Positions 7,231 through 15,541 are shown, numbered from the stretch's first letter. The stretch: DNA of 16,164 nucleotides from Planctomycetaceae bacterium (GCA_024642765.1 JAHEAM010000024.1:1-16164); one strand, 5' to 3'. The notes: generated by a model not told the origin, from the sequence alone. Numbers and translations are program-made.

Positions 7231-8163
7231 ATGCAACCACTTATTGAATTAGATCAGGTCACGAAAGTCTACCGCGGCACGATGGCACTCGCGGGAGTCG
7301 ACCTAAAAATCATGCCCGGCGTGACCGGATTGCTGGGTCCCAATGGTGCTGGCAAGAGTTCGCTCATCAAAATCCTAATGGGATTGGTTCGTAGCACGTC
7401 GGGAACTGGAACGATTTTGGGCTATCCGCTTGGCCAACAGGGGCGCCAAATTCGGTCGCTCGTTGGCTATGTTCCTGAAGACGACTGCTATATACCTGGA
7501 CTAACCGGAGTCGAGGTCGTCCAGTTTGCAGCCAGTCTTTCGGGCATCCCAACCGTCGAGGCATTGCGACGCGCTCACGAGATTCTCGATTTCTGCGGCA
7601 TGAAACAGGAGCGGTACCGCAATATCGAGAGCTTTTCGACTGGCATGCGACAAAAGATCAAATTCGCCGCCTCGATCGTCCATGCCCCTCAATTTTTGAT
7701 TTTGGATGAACCAACTTCCGGACTGGATCCTGAGGAGCGTGAGCAGCTTTTGTATCGCGTCAAATCACTTGCAGTGAATTTTGGAAAATCCGTTTTACTC
7801 TCAACACATATTTTACCGGATGTTCAACAGGTTTGCGACCATGTTGTAATCCTGTCAAAAGGTACTGTTAAACTCAATACATCGTTTGCAGAAATCAATC
7901 GGCCGTCCGCGCCATCTCTGACGTTGTCAATTCTGGGAGACAAAGAAGCATTTTGTTCCGCTGCGTTGACAAATCAATTGGATGCCGTTGTCTTGCAATC
8001 AGGCGACATCAAAATCGAAAGCGACCGCCAGGACTTGCCCAAATTGATTTGGAATCTCGCACGCGACTCTCAAGCAGTGATTCAATCGATCCGCCCTGCA
8101 AAAAACTCACTGGAAGAAATCTTCATAGCTGCCGTACAGGAGGCGACTCATGCCGCTACATGA
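7231..8163 (+). CDS. ABC transporter ATP-binding protein (ABC-2/CcmA-type), first of two
   Basis: A 310-residue ATPase that should power the membrane subunit encoded immediately downstream. In order: Walker A GPNGAGKSS (36-44); Q-loop region YVPEDD (80-85), with Glu83 where Gln is usual, a common change in this branch; ABC signature FSTGMRQK (135-142); Walker B FLILDE with Glu160; D-loop SGLD (163-166); and switch His193 in LSTHIL. Residues about 225-310 form the extra C-terminal domain of drug/lipid-export and gliding-type ATPases. It is the first gene of a four-gene rightward operon, and its end overlaps the next gene by 14 bases, suggesting translational coupling. No good Shine-Dalgarno precedes the ATG. 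A weak promoter candidate is TTGGCA (7175-7180) with TTTACT (7197-7202), spacing 16. The transported substrate cannot be inferred. Confidence 0.96.
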   Translation: MQPLIELDQVTKVYRGTMALAGVDLKIMPGVTGLLGPNGAGKSSLIKILMGLVRSTSGTGTILGYPLGQQGRQIRSLVGYVPEDDCYIPGLTGVEVVQFAASLSGIPTVEALRRAHEILDFCGMKQERYRNIESFSTGMRQKIKFAASIVHAPQFLILDEPTSGLDPEEREQLLYRVKSLAVNFGKSVLLSTHILPDVQQVCDHVVILSKGTVKLNTSFAEINRPSAPSLTLSILGDKEAFCSAALTNQLDAVVLQSGDIKIESDRQDLPKLIWNLARDSQAVIQSIRPAKNSLEEIFIAAVQEATHAAT

Positions 8164-9241
8164 TGTCGGTTATCGCGAATGGGACGGACCACGAGTCGGA
8201 CCATGGAAGCGGTGGTGGATGATCACCGAGACAGGCGTGCGGATCACACTCAAGTCGGCTTGGGTTCGACGCATCATTTTCTTCTGCTGGCTGCCTATTT
8301 TTTATTGGGGAATCGGCCTATTTGCGTTCGAACAAATCAATCTATCCACTCGCGATAAAGTACTCGACTTCGAACAACAACAACTAGCCGAGGACGTTGC
8401 GGAGTCCAAAGAATTCCAGAAGAGTTGGGAGAGTGAACTGGAGGACGCCAAAAGCTTGGCTCGACAGAGGGTTCTCGCTTCAACACTCAAAGATCAATTC
8501 CGAGGATTTCCTGCAATCGAACAACTGGCAGATAAACTTGCTTCGGAAGACAGCCAATCGTTGCGGCATACTTTTTGGACTTGGCTATTAATGACCTATT
8601 TCAGGTACCCGCAATCGGTGGCTCTGATTTTTTTATTGGGATTTATCACGCCTTCACTTATTTCACGCGACATTCGTTCGCGTGCAATGCTTTTGTATTT
8701 TTCGCGGCCAATCGGACGAATTGAATATCTTGTTGGCAAATTCATGATTCCAGCTTTTTTCTTGATCTTCGTAACGATGCTTCCGGCACTCGCGCTTTAT
8801 TGTTTGGGTGTCGTCCTGTCGCCGGAGATCTCAATTGTCTTGACGACTTGGGATATTCCGCTACGAATTATGTTGGCTACAGTTGTGGTGGTGGTTCCGG
8901 CGGTTTCACTTTCACTCATGTTGTCGTCGCTGACGCAAGAAAGTCGCTTTGCGGCCTTTGCTTGGTTTGCCATTTGGGCGTTAGGCCAAGGCGCTTGGTT
9001 TGCCGTATTGATTTCGACTTCAATTCAAAAAGAAATAAGCCCAACAGCCGCAGCCCAACTCCCGGAGATTCGCCGGTTTTCTGGTGTTTCCCTCTACAAC
9101 AATTTGGGTAACGTCCAATCTTGGATCTTTGGTTTCGAATCGGACTCGATCGCCCTTACGAGTTTCTTGATTTTATTGGGTGTGACCGTGTTCTCATTGT
9201 TGATCCTGTATCGTCGAATTTCCAAAGCGACACATGCCTAA
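8150..9241 (+). CDS. ABC-2 type permease, first of two
   Basis: A 363-residue membrane subunit of an ABC-2 exporter. The start is secure: AGGAGG lies 6 bases before the ATG, inside the end of the upstream ATPase gene. The N-terminus MPLHDVGYREWDGPR is a short cytoplasmic leader of the kind seen in planctomycete ABC-2 permeases. Six hydrophobic segments lie near 40-60, 154-171, 198-220, 238-260, 266-290 and 334-355. Between the first and second is a charged, mostly helical extracytoplasmic insert of about 90 residues (61-150) rich in Glu, Gln and Lys. The cytoplasmic stretch ISRDIRSRAMLLYFSRPIGR (171-190), just after the second helix, corresponds to SELEGKSWGFIASRPGGR in the second permease of the operon, so the two are probably distant homologues. 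It should pair with the preceding ATPase. Confidence 0.93.
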   Translation: MPLHDVGYREWDGPRVGPWKRWWMITETGVRITLKSAWVRRIIFFCWLPIFYWGIGLFAFEQINLSTRDKVLDFEQQQLAEDVAESKEFQKSWESELEDAKSLARQRVLASTLKDQFRGFPAIEQLADKLASEDSQSLRHTFWTWLLMTYFRYPQSVALIFLLGFITPSLISRDIRSRAMLLYFSRPIGRIEYLVGKFMIPAFFLIFVTMLPALALYCLGVVLSPEISIVLTTWDIPLRIMLATVVVVVPAVSLSLMLSSLTQESRFAAFAWFAIWALGQGAWFAVLISTSIQKEISPTAAAQLPEIRRFSGVSLYNNLGNVQSWIFGFESDSIALTSFLILLGVTVFSLLILYRRISKATHA

Positions 9242-9252
9242 ACGATCGCGTC

Positions 9253-10227
9253 ATGATTGAACTACAAAACGTAACAAAGCTCTATAAGAATGTGATCGGC
9301 GTCAACGACATTACGATGTCTTTATCGTCCGGAGTCTACGGTTTGCTCGGGCCGAACGGCTCGGGCAAAACGACGTTGATTAATTTGATCATGGGCCAAA
9401 TTCAACCAACCCTTGGCCTCGTCACACTTTTTGGAAATAACCCGTGGCGACGTGATCATCTACTCCGGGACGTAGGACTTTGCCCCGCCACGGAAGTGAA
9501 CTTACCCCATGTCACTGCACTCGAGTGGGTATCCTATATGATGCAATTGCACGGTTTTGGATTGAAAGAAGCCAAAAGCCGGGCAGTGCAGTCGCTCACT
9601 TTTCTTAAGATGGATCACGCCATGAACCGGCCCATGCGAGATTACTCGTTGGGCATGCGGCAACGAACCAAACTGGCCCAAGCGATCGGGCACGAACCAC
9701 ATCTTTTGATCCTCGATGAGCCTTTCAATGGTCTCGACCCGGTTGCCCGGTTCGAGATGATTCAGTTTCTGCGCGATTGGGGAAAACAAGGAAAGAGTCT
9801 GATTCTGGCAAGCCATATTTTGCATGAGGTCGAAGCCATTCAGCCATCATTCATGCTAATCAGCGGAGGAAGACTGTTGGCTTCCGGAACGCCTGACGAA
9901 GTTCGCGGGCTTTTGGCTGACTCGCCCAACCAATTTGTCATTCGTTGCGATACGCCGCGTGACCTAGCAGCGCGTTTGATTGAGTTTGCTTCGGTATCGG
10001 TTGTCAAAGTTGATGAAGTCAATCGTTCACTTGAAATCACATGCGTAAGCCCTGCTCACTTGCTGGCTGGGTTACCAACGATTTGCAACGAAACGGGATG
10101 TGTCATTTATGAAATGCACTCTTTGGAGGAACCGCTCAAAGAACTATTCAGTGCGCTGATGCGATTCCACCGCGGCGAAAACCAACCGCTTGGGAAACAC
10201 GCCGGTTCTGTTGCGGCAATGAAATAA
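9253..10227 (+). CDS. ABC transporter ATP-binding protein, second of two
   Basis: A 324-residue ATPase of the same type as the first in the operon. Walker A is GPNGSGKTT (33-41), the signature YSLGMRQRT (131-139), Walker B LLILDE with Glu156, the D-loop NGLD (159-162), and the switch His188 in ASHIL. The Q-loop position reads LCPATEV, with Ala79 where Gln or Glu is expected. The frame is open back to an ATG at 9121, but the ATG at 9253 is chosen because MIELQNVTKLYKNV is the usual start of the fold and it lies 11 bases after the stop of the preceding permease gene. There is no clear Shine-Dalgarno, so coupling to the upstream gene is likely. It probably pairs with the permease that follows. 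Confidence 0.95.
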   Translation: MIELQNVTKLYKNVIGVNDITMSLSSGVYGLLGPNGSGKTTLINLIMGQIQPTLGLVTLFGNNPWRRDHLLRDVGLCPATEVNLPHVTALEWVSYMMQLHGFGLKEAKSRAVQSLTFLKMDHAMNRPMRDYSLGMRQRTKLAQAIGHEPHLLILDEPFNGLDPVARFEMIQFLRDWGKQGKSLILASHILHEVEAIQPSFMLISGGRLLASGTPDEVRGLLADSPNQFVIRCDTPRDLAARLIEFASVSVVKVDEVNRSLEITCVSPAHLLAGLPTICNETGCVIYEMHSLEEPLKELFSALMRFHRGENQPLGKHAGSVAAMK

Positions 10228-10239
10228 GAAATTATTATT

Positions 10240-11034
10240 ATGAATCAACTCAATGGTATCTTGGCGACATGTTTCTTTGAACTCAAACGCATGTGGACGT
10301 TTCAGCGTCTGGGAATTTTTGTGGTCCTCAGTTCGTTTCCACCGCTGATCGTCCTCTTTTTACTTTGGGGTTCGTTGTTTTTGGGCGAAACTCAAACTCT
10401 AAATTTTCTTCTACTCGTTATTATTTTTTTGGTCGCCATTGTTGGCATGTTGTCACTATTGCTGTGGGCCCCGACTAACATTTACTCCGAACTTGAGGGC
10501 AAATCCTGGGGCTTCATTGCGAGTCGGCCCGGCGGAAGGATTTCGATTCTGTTTGGAAAGTATCTGGCTGCTGTCATCCAGTCCTATGCAATCTGCCAGT
10601 TCGCATTGGTGGGCTCGTTCTCGATCGCTGTTTTCGGGAACGCCATTCGTGATCCAATTGTCGCCTATTTAGTCTTATCTGTTTTAGCCTTGCTGGCTTG
10701 CATTTGTATCGGTGCGGTCATGTCTCTAATTGGCGTTCAGTTTTATCGCCGTGCAATGGTGACAGCGGCTGCCTATTTGGTGGGTATCGAATTGGTAGTT
10801 GCGACGATTCCCGCAATCGTTGGCAAGTTCACGGTTCGGCAACACCTCCAAGACCTTGGGCTAAATTGGCTGTCAAAAGAGTTACCCTTGAAACCAACGA
10901 TTTACTACAACACATTTGGCGATTACGCCGATTGGCTCAATCTTTTGTGTCTGGCGGCCATCACTATTTTTTCGCTATCTGCCGCCGCATATATCATCCA
11001 GCGTCGCGAATACCTTATCGGCGATGAAGCATAG
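10240..11034 (+). CDS. ABC-2 type permease, second of two
   Basis: A 264-residue membrane subunit with six hydrophobic segments near 25-48, 55-77, 106-131, 140-165, 174-194 and 232-252, the standard ABC-2 topology. It is about 100 residues shorter than the first permease because it lacks the large extracytoplasmic insert after the first helix. The cytoplasmic motif SELEGKSWGFIASRPGGR (83-100) sits between the second and third helices. It starts 12 bases after the stop of the second ATPase and ends the operon. The substrate is unknown; with two ATPase/permease pairs in one transcript the products could form one heteromeric exporter or two separate ones. Confidence 0.92.
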   Translation: MNQLNGILATCFFELKRMWTFQRLGIFVVLSSFPPLIVLFLLWGSLFLGETQTLNFLLLVIIFLVAIVGMLSLLLWAPTNIYSELEGKSWGFIASRPGGRISILFGKYLAAVIQSYAICQFALVGSFSIAVFGNAIRDPIVAYLVLSVLALLACICIGAVMSLIGVQFYRRAMVTAAAYLVGIELVVATIPAIVGKFTVRQHLQDLGLNWLSKELPLKPTIYYNTFGDYADWLNLLCLAAITIFSLSAAAYIIQRREYLIGDEA

Positions 11035-11041
11035 CATTTGC

Positions 11042-11063
11042 TGATGTCGGCCTATCGACATCA
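11042..11063. repeat. Inverted repeat between convergent genes (weak terminator candidate)
   Basis: TGATGTCG (11042-11049) and CGACATCA (11056-11063) form a perfect 8-base stem with a 6-base loop in the 95-base gap between the ABC operon and the M42-like peptidase gene. Its location suits a terminator for either strand, but neither strand has a T run after the stem. Confidence 0.45.
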
Positions 11064-11129
11064 AAAGCAACGGTCGCGAGCCAGCCCTCCGGTTTTGCAG
11101 CACTGGACGGATTGCACATCCAAATCTAC

Positions 11130-12212
11130 TTAGCGGTTCTTGCCAAACTCATTTGCGTTCAGACGCAGGTAGGCCGCGAGGAATCCATGAATGTTCTTGA
11201 TTGCTGCGAAGCTCGCGGACTCGCGGTTGGTGTGGTAGTCAAGCGTTGGAATCTGTAATGTCGTGCCATTCCAACGCCCCTCTGTCGCTTTGATCAAACG
11301 CCCGAGCTCCGTGCTTCCGTAGGAAACCAAAAGTTTTTTTTGCGGTTGTTGTTCAATCCAACTGTCCTTAAATACTACCGGAATTCCCGATCGCTCTGCG
11401 CAATCTTTCAATTCTTCGGTCAACGCAGGATCAAACAAACTATGAGCATCACGATTCCGCAACACGACGAAATCCAAGTCGTGATTCTCTTCGGTTGCAA
11501 AAGGACTCGTGTCCATTACAATCAACTTGGCATTCTCAAATGTCCCGCGTTCTAAAACCGTTTGAATCGATTGCCAACTATGGCCGATTTCTTCTTCGCA
11601 CGTAAATAGAACGCGCCCTCCAAAACCGGTCGAAAAAACATTAAATGCAATGGCCACGGAAATCGCGTTGTCCAATTGTCCGCGGAGGCTCGTCTCCCGT
11701 GAGTCGCATTTGGCTCCGTAACTAATGGGTGTTCCGACCGGTAGGTTCTTCAATTGGGGCGCAACAAAAACCATATTTTCTCGAGCCGAAGATACAAATG
11801 CGTCTTCAATAATTCCTTCACAGAGAATGGTTCCCGTATTCGCATCGTAGGCAAAAACTTGTTCGCCGAGAAAACGACTGCGAATTCGATTTAGCATCTG
11901 TAATGAGGCCGACGGCTCCTCTTGATATTTTTCAGCTCGCATCACGAACGCTGCATACTCCAGGTCACCATGTGCGGTCGTAATCAAACCGTGGCGATCG
12001 ACATGAATACTGAGCAACACGTCATTGGTAATCTCTCGCGCTGCAACTAGCAAATAGCGCGCAGTCAATTCACACTCAAGCCCAAGGTTTCGAAGATCAC
12101 CTGCCAAGTAGTGCAGGAAGGATGCCTCAAACCCGACAACGGAGGGCACGGCAAGGTACTCACTCGTCTTGCGAATTATTTGTTGAACCGAGGCGTCCCA
12201 TTTGCCTAACAT
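11130..12212 (-). CDS. M42-like zinc aminopeptidase (glutamyl aminopeptidase/endoglucanase M family)
   Basis: A 360-residue di-metal peptidase of the MH clan, close to the family's usual length. Visible active-site elements are His70 and Asp72 in SIHVDRHG, the bridging Asp181 in GQLDN, the catalytic/ligand pair in TCEEEIGHS (Glu206, Glu207), Asp234 in VMDTS, and His327 in DYHTNRES. M42 enzymes are cytoplasmic and remove N-terminal residues from peptides; substrate preference cannot be read here. No signal peptide is seen. The frame extends to 12266, but the ATG at 12212 is preferred because the family begins about 15-20 residues before the PSVVGFE segment; it has only a weak ribosome binding site. 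The start lies inside the end of comEC (53-base overlap), so the two are probably co-transcribed and coupled, though no functional link is known. Assignment to M42 rather than a neighbouring M20/M28 family is likely but not certain. Confidence 0.88.
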   Translation of the reverse strand: MLGKWDASVQQIIRKTSEYLAVPSVVGFEASFLHYLAGDLRNLGLECELTARYLLVAAREITNDVLLSIHVDRHGLITTAHGDLEYAAFVMRAEKYQEEPSASLQMLNRIRSRFLGEQVFAYDANTGTILCEGIIEDAFVSSARENMVFVAPQLKNLPVGTPISYGAKCDSRETSLRGQLDNAISVAIAFNVFSTGFGGRVLFTCEEEIGHSWQSIQTVLERGTFENAKLIVMDTSPFATEENHDLDFVVLRNRDAHSLFDPALTEELKDCAERSGIPVVFKDSWIEQQPQKKLLVSYGSTELGRLIKATEGRWNGTTLQIPTLDYHTNRESASFAAIKNIHGFLAAYLRLNANEFGKNR

Positions 12213-14748
12213 TATCGTCTTTCTGAGAAAGGGAATGCCACTTCGTTCCAAACCTACTTCGACCAAATGGTCGATTGTCTAGAATCCAGGACTGCCATAA
12301 CACACGTTTTTCACTCAATCGTATTCGAATCGCTCCCAAGTCTCCCGTCGAGGCCACAACACAATGGTTAGACTCAAATTCCTGAACACTTCGTTCATTG
12401 ATCCGCGATTGCATTCCGCTAATGACCACCAGTTCCGGCTGGCACCAAGCAGAAAATTCCTTCGGATGACTGCCGCCGCTACCATGATGTGGAGCCATAA
12501 TGACGTCGGCATCGATACCTTGCATTTGAAGTATCGGCTCTAGGCCAGGGGGTTCAATATCTCCAGGCAAAATCAATGTTCGGCCACACGCTCGAATCTC
12601 AACGACAATACTCTGTGAGTTGTCGCTGCCGCGCCCTGAGTTGACTCCCGGCCCAAGAACTCGCACGATCGTATTTTCCGTAACGTGCATCTCGTTACCC
12701 TTCAACAACGTTTTGATCGTTGCGTCCGCGGCCTCGAGCCGCTCCAACAAATAACCGACCGAATCGTCTTTGGAATCGAGAAGATGTTGTGGGATGTAGA
12801 CGACGCCAATCGAAAACCGTTCGCACAGTTGCGGAACTGCGTTGAAGTGATCGACGTCGGCGTGACTGATAATCAAAGCGTCGATTCGTTCAATGCCCTC
12901 AGACCACAATACCGAGGAGACGTTTCGTGCGCCGGCTTCGACCGAACCGAAACTACCCGCGTCATACAAAATCCGTTCGCCGCCTGGCAATTCAACGAGA
13001 GCACTCGATCCATGCCCAACGTCGACTATTGTAGCCGTCCAGTATTCTTTTGGGGATCGTCGCTCCGACGCCATCCACGCCGCCGGCCCCAACCAGGCCA
13101 ATCCGATCCAAGCTACCGAAAATGCAATCAGTGCCCGGCGAGGATTTGCAAACGGCCTGAAAAAACAAATCGCGCCTAGCAACAAATAGTAGCTTACGAC
13201 TGCCAAATCACTTGGGCCAGAGGTCCAAAAATGTCCCCAACGAGAAACACTGCCCCATCCGACCAACATTTGGATAAGTGCCAAGCTTTTTCCGCAAAGC
13301 CAACCGCCCAGAATCGCCATTGGTCCTAGCCAGCCTCCACCCAACATAATCATCAATCCACCCACTAAAGCCAAAAACATAGGGACCAATACCAACGGGT
13401 TGACCCACAGTGCACTCGGCGCAAACAAGTGAAAGTATCGCGCCACTAAGGGAACGGTCACGAGCCAAATCATGGCACTTACAAGTACTCCTTTCCACAA
13501 TTGGTTTCGAAAATACCGCAACCATTGCAAGGGCCAATCGCGTGTTGTGATAACAAGCTTGATAACGGGATCAAGTTCCGTAGTCGTCCGTTCTGCAAAC
13601 ATCGATATCGCAAAAACCGCCAAGAACGAAAGCTGCGGCCCGAGAACAAACAAGTCCGCAGGGTTCACAGCCAACACAATCAATCCTGCCAGTGCAAGTA
13701 CATTTAACGAGAATCCAGCGCGCCCAAAAAACCTACTGACACAAACGCAAATAATCAAAATCATCGCACGAGTCACTGGGGCCCGAAATTCGACGAGCCA
13801 AGCATAAAAAACAACAAATAAAACGGCGAACAACAGATTCCATTTCCGTGAAACGCGCAGCAATCGCATTAATCCGAACAGTACACTCGACAGAATTCCA
13901 ACATGCAATCCAGAAATCGCAAGCACATGTACTGTGCCGGTCATCACAAAATCACGCCGATCATCTTGGCTCAATTGTTCACGACTTCCGAGCAAAATTG
14001 CTGTTGCCAAAGCTGATTGCTCAGGACTCACGCGGCTAGATATCTCTTGTTTCAAACGAGAGCGCAGATGGCTCCGCCAGTGCGTAAATTGACTTTGATT
14101 TGTCGAAATCTTTGTTAGTCCGTCTGGGTTGTTGATATAGACCCAAGCTAAGACTCGTCGACTGCGATAATAGTTCAAAAAATCAAACTCGCCTGGGTTG
14201 CGTGTGCCTTCGATCGCCTTCAGGTCACCCATCACACGCACGGAATCGCCTGCAACGACGTCCAGATCGCCATCGATCGAAACGCGAACCCGCCCTGAAC
14301 ATGATTGCCATTCCTCGCCGATGCGAATGCGACTTGCGCGCAGTTCCGTCAGAAACCGAGGTGTTTGACTGGCAACGCTCAATGGTATGGCTGGCGGAGC
14401 AGCCACTTGACTGGGCTCCGACAAGATCACACCTTCGATCGCCACTGGGCTACTTGTCGTCGTCGCCCAATTACTGATTTCATTTGTCGGAAATTCGTTC
14501 CAATACGTATGGTGCCATGCGCCTCCCAATGAAACAAAAAGTACTGCTAGGCAAACACCTGAAACAGCGAATCGTTGCCAACGATAGGCAACACTCCATA
14601 CCACTGCAGCAGTCCAAACTCCCACAAGCCAGGGAACTGCAAGCGAATCAAAAACGCGATCGACAAAAATCCCGCTTGAAAAAAAAAGCAACACCCAAAC
14701 TAGTGGATTCGCAAATGGCCTTTTTCGATCAGACACAACACTTGTCAT
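12160..14748 (-). CDS. comEC: ComEC/Rec2 DNA-uptake channel protein
   Basis: An 862-residue inner-membrane protein with all three parts of the family. An N-terminal hydrophobic region with an OB-like soluble segment spans about 1-215. The competence domain follows with TGTVHVLAISGLHVG (270-284) and many membrane helices to about 560. The C-terminal metallo-beta-lactamase domain begins near TATIVDVGHGSSALVEL (571-587). Its metal-site motif SHADVDHF (628-635), LPGDIEPPG (727-735) and APHHGS (752-757) are intact, so nuclease-type chemistry is plausible. ComEC carries single-stranded DNA into the cytoplasm during transformation. The ATG at 14748 has AGGGA about 7 bases upstream. Pilus-type competence genes are not present in this window. 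The last 17 codons overlap the start of the M42-like peptidase gene. Confidence 0.96.
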   Translation of the reverse strand: MTSVVSDRKRPFANPLVWVLLFFSSGIFVDRVFDSLAVPWLVGVWTAAVVWSVAYRWQRFAVSGVCLAVLFVSLGGAWHHTYWNEFPTNEISNWATTTSSPVAIEGVILSEPSQVAAPPAIPLSVASQTPRFLTELRASRIRIGEEWQSCSGRVRVSIDGDLDVVAGDSVRVMGDLKAIEGTRNPGEFDFLNYYRSRRVLAWVYINNPDGLTKISTNQSQFTHWRSHLRSRLKQEISSRVSPEQSALATAILLGSREQLSQDDRRDFVMTGTVHVLAISGLHVGILSSVLFGLMRLLRVSRKWNLLFAVLFVVFYAWLVEFRAPVTRAMILIICVCVSRFFGRAGFSLNVLALAGLIVLAVNPADLFVLGPQLSFLAVFAISMFAERTTTELDPVIKLVITTRDWPLQWLRYFRNQLWKGVLVSAMIWLVTVPLVARYFHLFAPSALWVNPLVLVPMFLALVGGLMIMLGGGWLGPMAILGGWLCGKSLALIQMLVGWGSVSRWGHFWTSGPSDLAVVSYYLLLGAICFFRPFANPRRALIAFSVAWIGLAWLGPAAWMASERRSPKEYWTATIVDVGHGSSALVELPGGERILYDAGSFGSVEAGARNVSSVLWSEGIERIDALIISHADVDHFNAVPQLCERFSIGVVYIPQHLLDSKDDSVGYLLERLEAADATIKTLLKGNEMHVTENTIVRVLGPGVNSGRGSDNSQSIVVEIRACGRTLILPGDIEPPGLEPILQMQGIDADVIMAPHHGSGGSHPKEFSAWCQPELVVISGMQSRINERSVQEFESNHCVVASTGDLGAIRIRLSEKRVLWQSWILDNRPFGRSRFGTKWHSLSQKDDNVRQMGRLGSTNNSQDE

Positions 14749-15049
14749 GCGAGTTCCCTATGGAGAATCGCTCTCATATACCTTCAAAAGGGAAACGGCG
14801 AGAGGCGGGAACAATGGGGCTAATGATTCGGACAGGCCAGCCTGCAACTTTTTTGTCGACGATGGACTCGAGCCCGACGAAAATCGCCTCGCTCGTTTGT
14901 GGTTCGCTCAAGACAGCGATGTCTGCAAGAAAGTGCTCTATTGCAGATCGCTCCATACCTGGGTAAAGATGGAGTTTCAAGAAGGCTGGAAATTTAAAGT
15001 CTGTTTTTCGGAAACCATGATGACTGTTGGCAATCATGACAACTCCTGA
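14747..15049 (+). CDS. Small hypothetical protein, rightward candidate (alternative to the antisense frame)
   Basis: A 100-residue open frame with believable composition: acidic and soluble, containing DDGLEPDENRLARLWFAQ (38-55) and WVKMEFQEGWKFKV (72-85), which reads like beta strands. I do not recognise the family. Against it: there is no ribosome binding site, and its ATG overlaps the comEC start codon on the other strand, so its leader would lie inside comEC. A frame on the opposite strand with exactly aligned codons (14774-15037) is equally open, and probably only one is real. Codon-position composition does not separate them because the codons are aligned. Confidence 0.35.
   Translation: MRVPYGESLSYTFKRETARGGNNGANDSDRPACNFFVDDGLEPDENRLARLWFAQDSDVCKKVLYCRSLHTWVKMEFQEGWKFKVCFSETMMTVGNHDNS
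14774..15037 (-). CDS. Small hypothetical protein, leftward candidate upstream of comEC
   Basis: An 87-residue open frame beginning MIANSHHGFRKTDFKF. Its start has an excellent AGGAG ribosome binding site 7 bases upstream, and its stop lies 25 bases before the comEC start, as in an operon. An in-frame ATG at 15079 has no such site. The product is unusually rich in Phe, Ile and Pro and has no recognisable motif or signal peptide. It is codon-aligned antisense to the rightward frame at 14747-15049, which has the more ordinary protein composition. I cannot decide between them from one sequence. Confidence 0.35.
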   Translation of the reverse strand: MIANSHHGFRKTDFKFPAFLKLHLYPGMERSAIEHFLADIAVLSEPQTSEAIFVGLESIVDKKVAGWPVRIISPIVPASRRFPFEGI

Positions 15050-15351
15050 ACTCGAAAAACGAGCCGAGCAATATTTCACGAGTCGCTACTTGACTTGTGA
15101 TTCCTGTCTAAGCGTTATTGCGCAAGATAGTGTATTCGATTGCAACTTGCCATCCCAGACGGGGCACGCCATCCACCGAGTTGCGGTCAAAATTCACAAC
15201 CAAGAAATTACTGGCAACGGCTGCCCGCTTCTTCGTGAGTTGGTTAGTGCGTTGAGTTTGCAGAATAATTTTGCTGTGAATTATTTGTTAGTCTGGCAAG
15301 CGGCTTATACCTCAACAACTCAATTGCATTTCACATTCTCCCCAAGTCTAC

Positions 15352-15393
15352 AAAAAAGTCACGTCATGCCGCTCCATCGCCATGACGTGACTT
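15352..15393 (-). terminator. Strong intrinsic terminator with no assigned gene
   Basis: On the minus strand a perfect 13-base stem (15381-15393 with 15356-15368; AAGTCACGTCATG/CATGACGTGACTT) with a 12-base loop ends in six T (15357-15352, the first two within the stem). It is the longest perfect hairpin I find in the window. On the plus strand only TTCTATCCT follows, so it should act leftward. No credible protein gene lies upstream on the minus strand. Confidence 0.8.
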
Positions 15394-15480
15394 CTATCCT
15401 GAAACGAGACAATCCGTGTCCCGTCCTCCCGGTTAAGGGCAGTCAACATATTTATCGGCAAAATATAATACGCGCGACCA
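15394..15480 (-). ncRNA. Candidate small RNA ending at the orphan terminator
   Basis: The minus strand just upstream of the terminator at 15352-15393 can fold a further hairpin, GGGACA-N5-TGTCTC (15406-15422, one G-U pair). Further upstream is an AT-rich stretch GTATTATATTTTG that could hold a -10 element. A transcript of roughly 90-120 bases ending at 15352 would result. It matches none of tmRNA, RNase P RNA, SRP RNA or 6S RNA by the motifs I know. The start is not defined and there is no expression evidence. Confidence 0.25.
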
Positions 15481-15541
15481 AAAAAACTTTCACCTTCACG
15501 ACTTTTTGTTCGATTGGCCTCAAGTTCACGAAGTCCGTACA

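Noticed and set aside
9121..9252. Upstream extension of the second ABC ATPase
   Set aside because: It overlaps the end of the permease gene in another frame and adds 44 residues not typical of the family.
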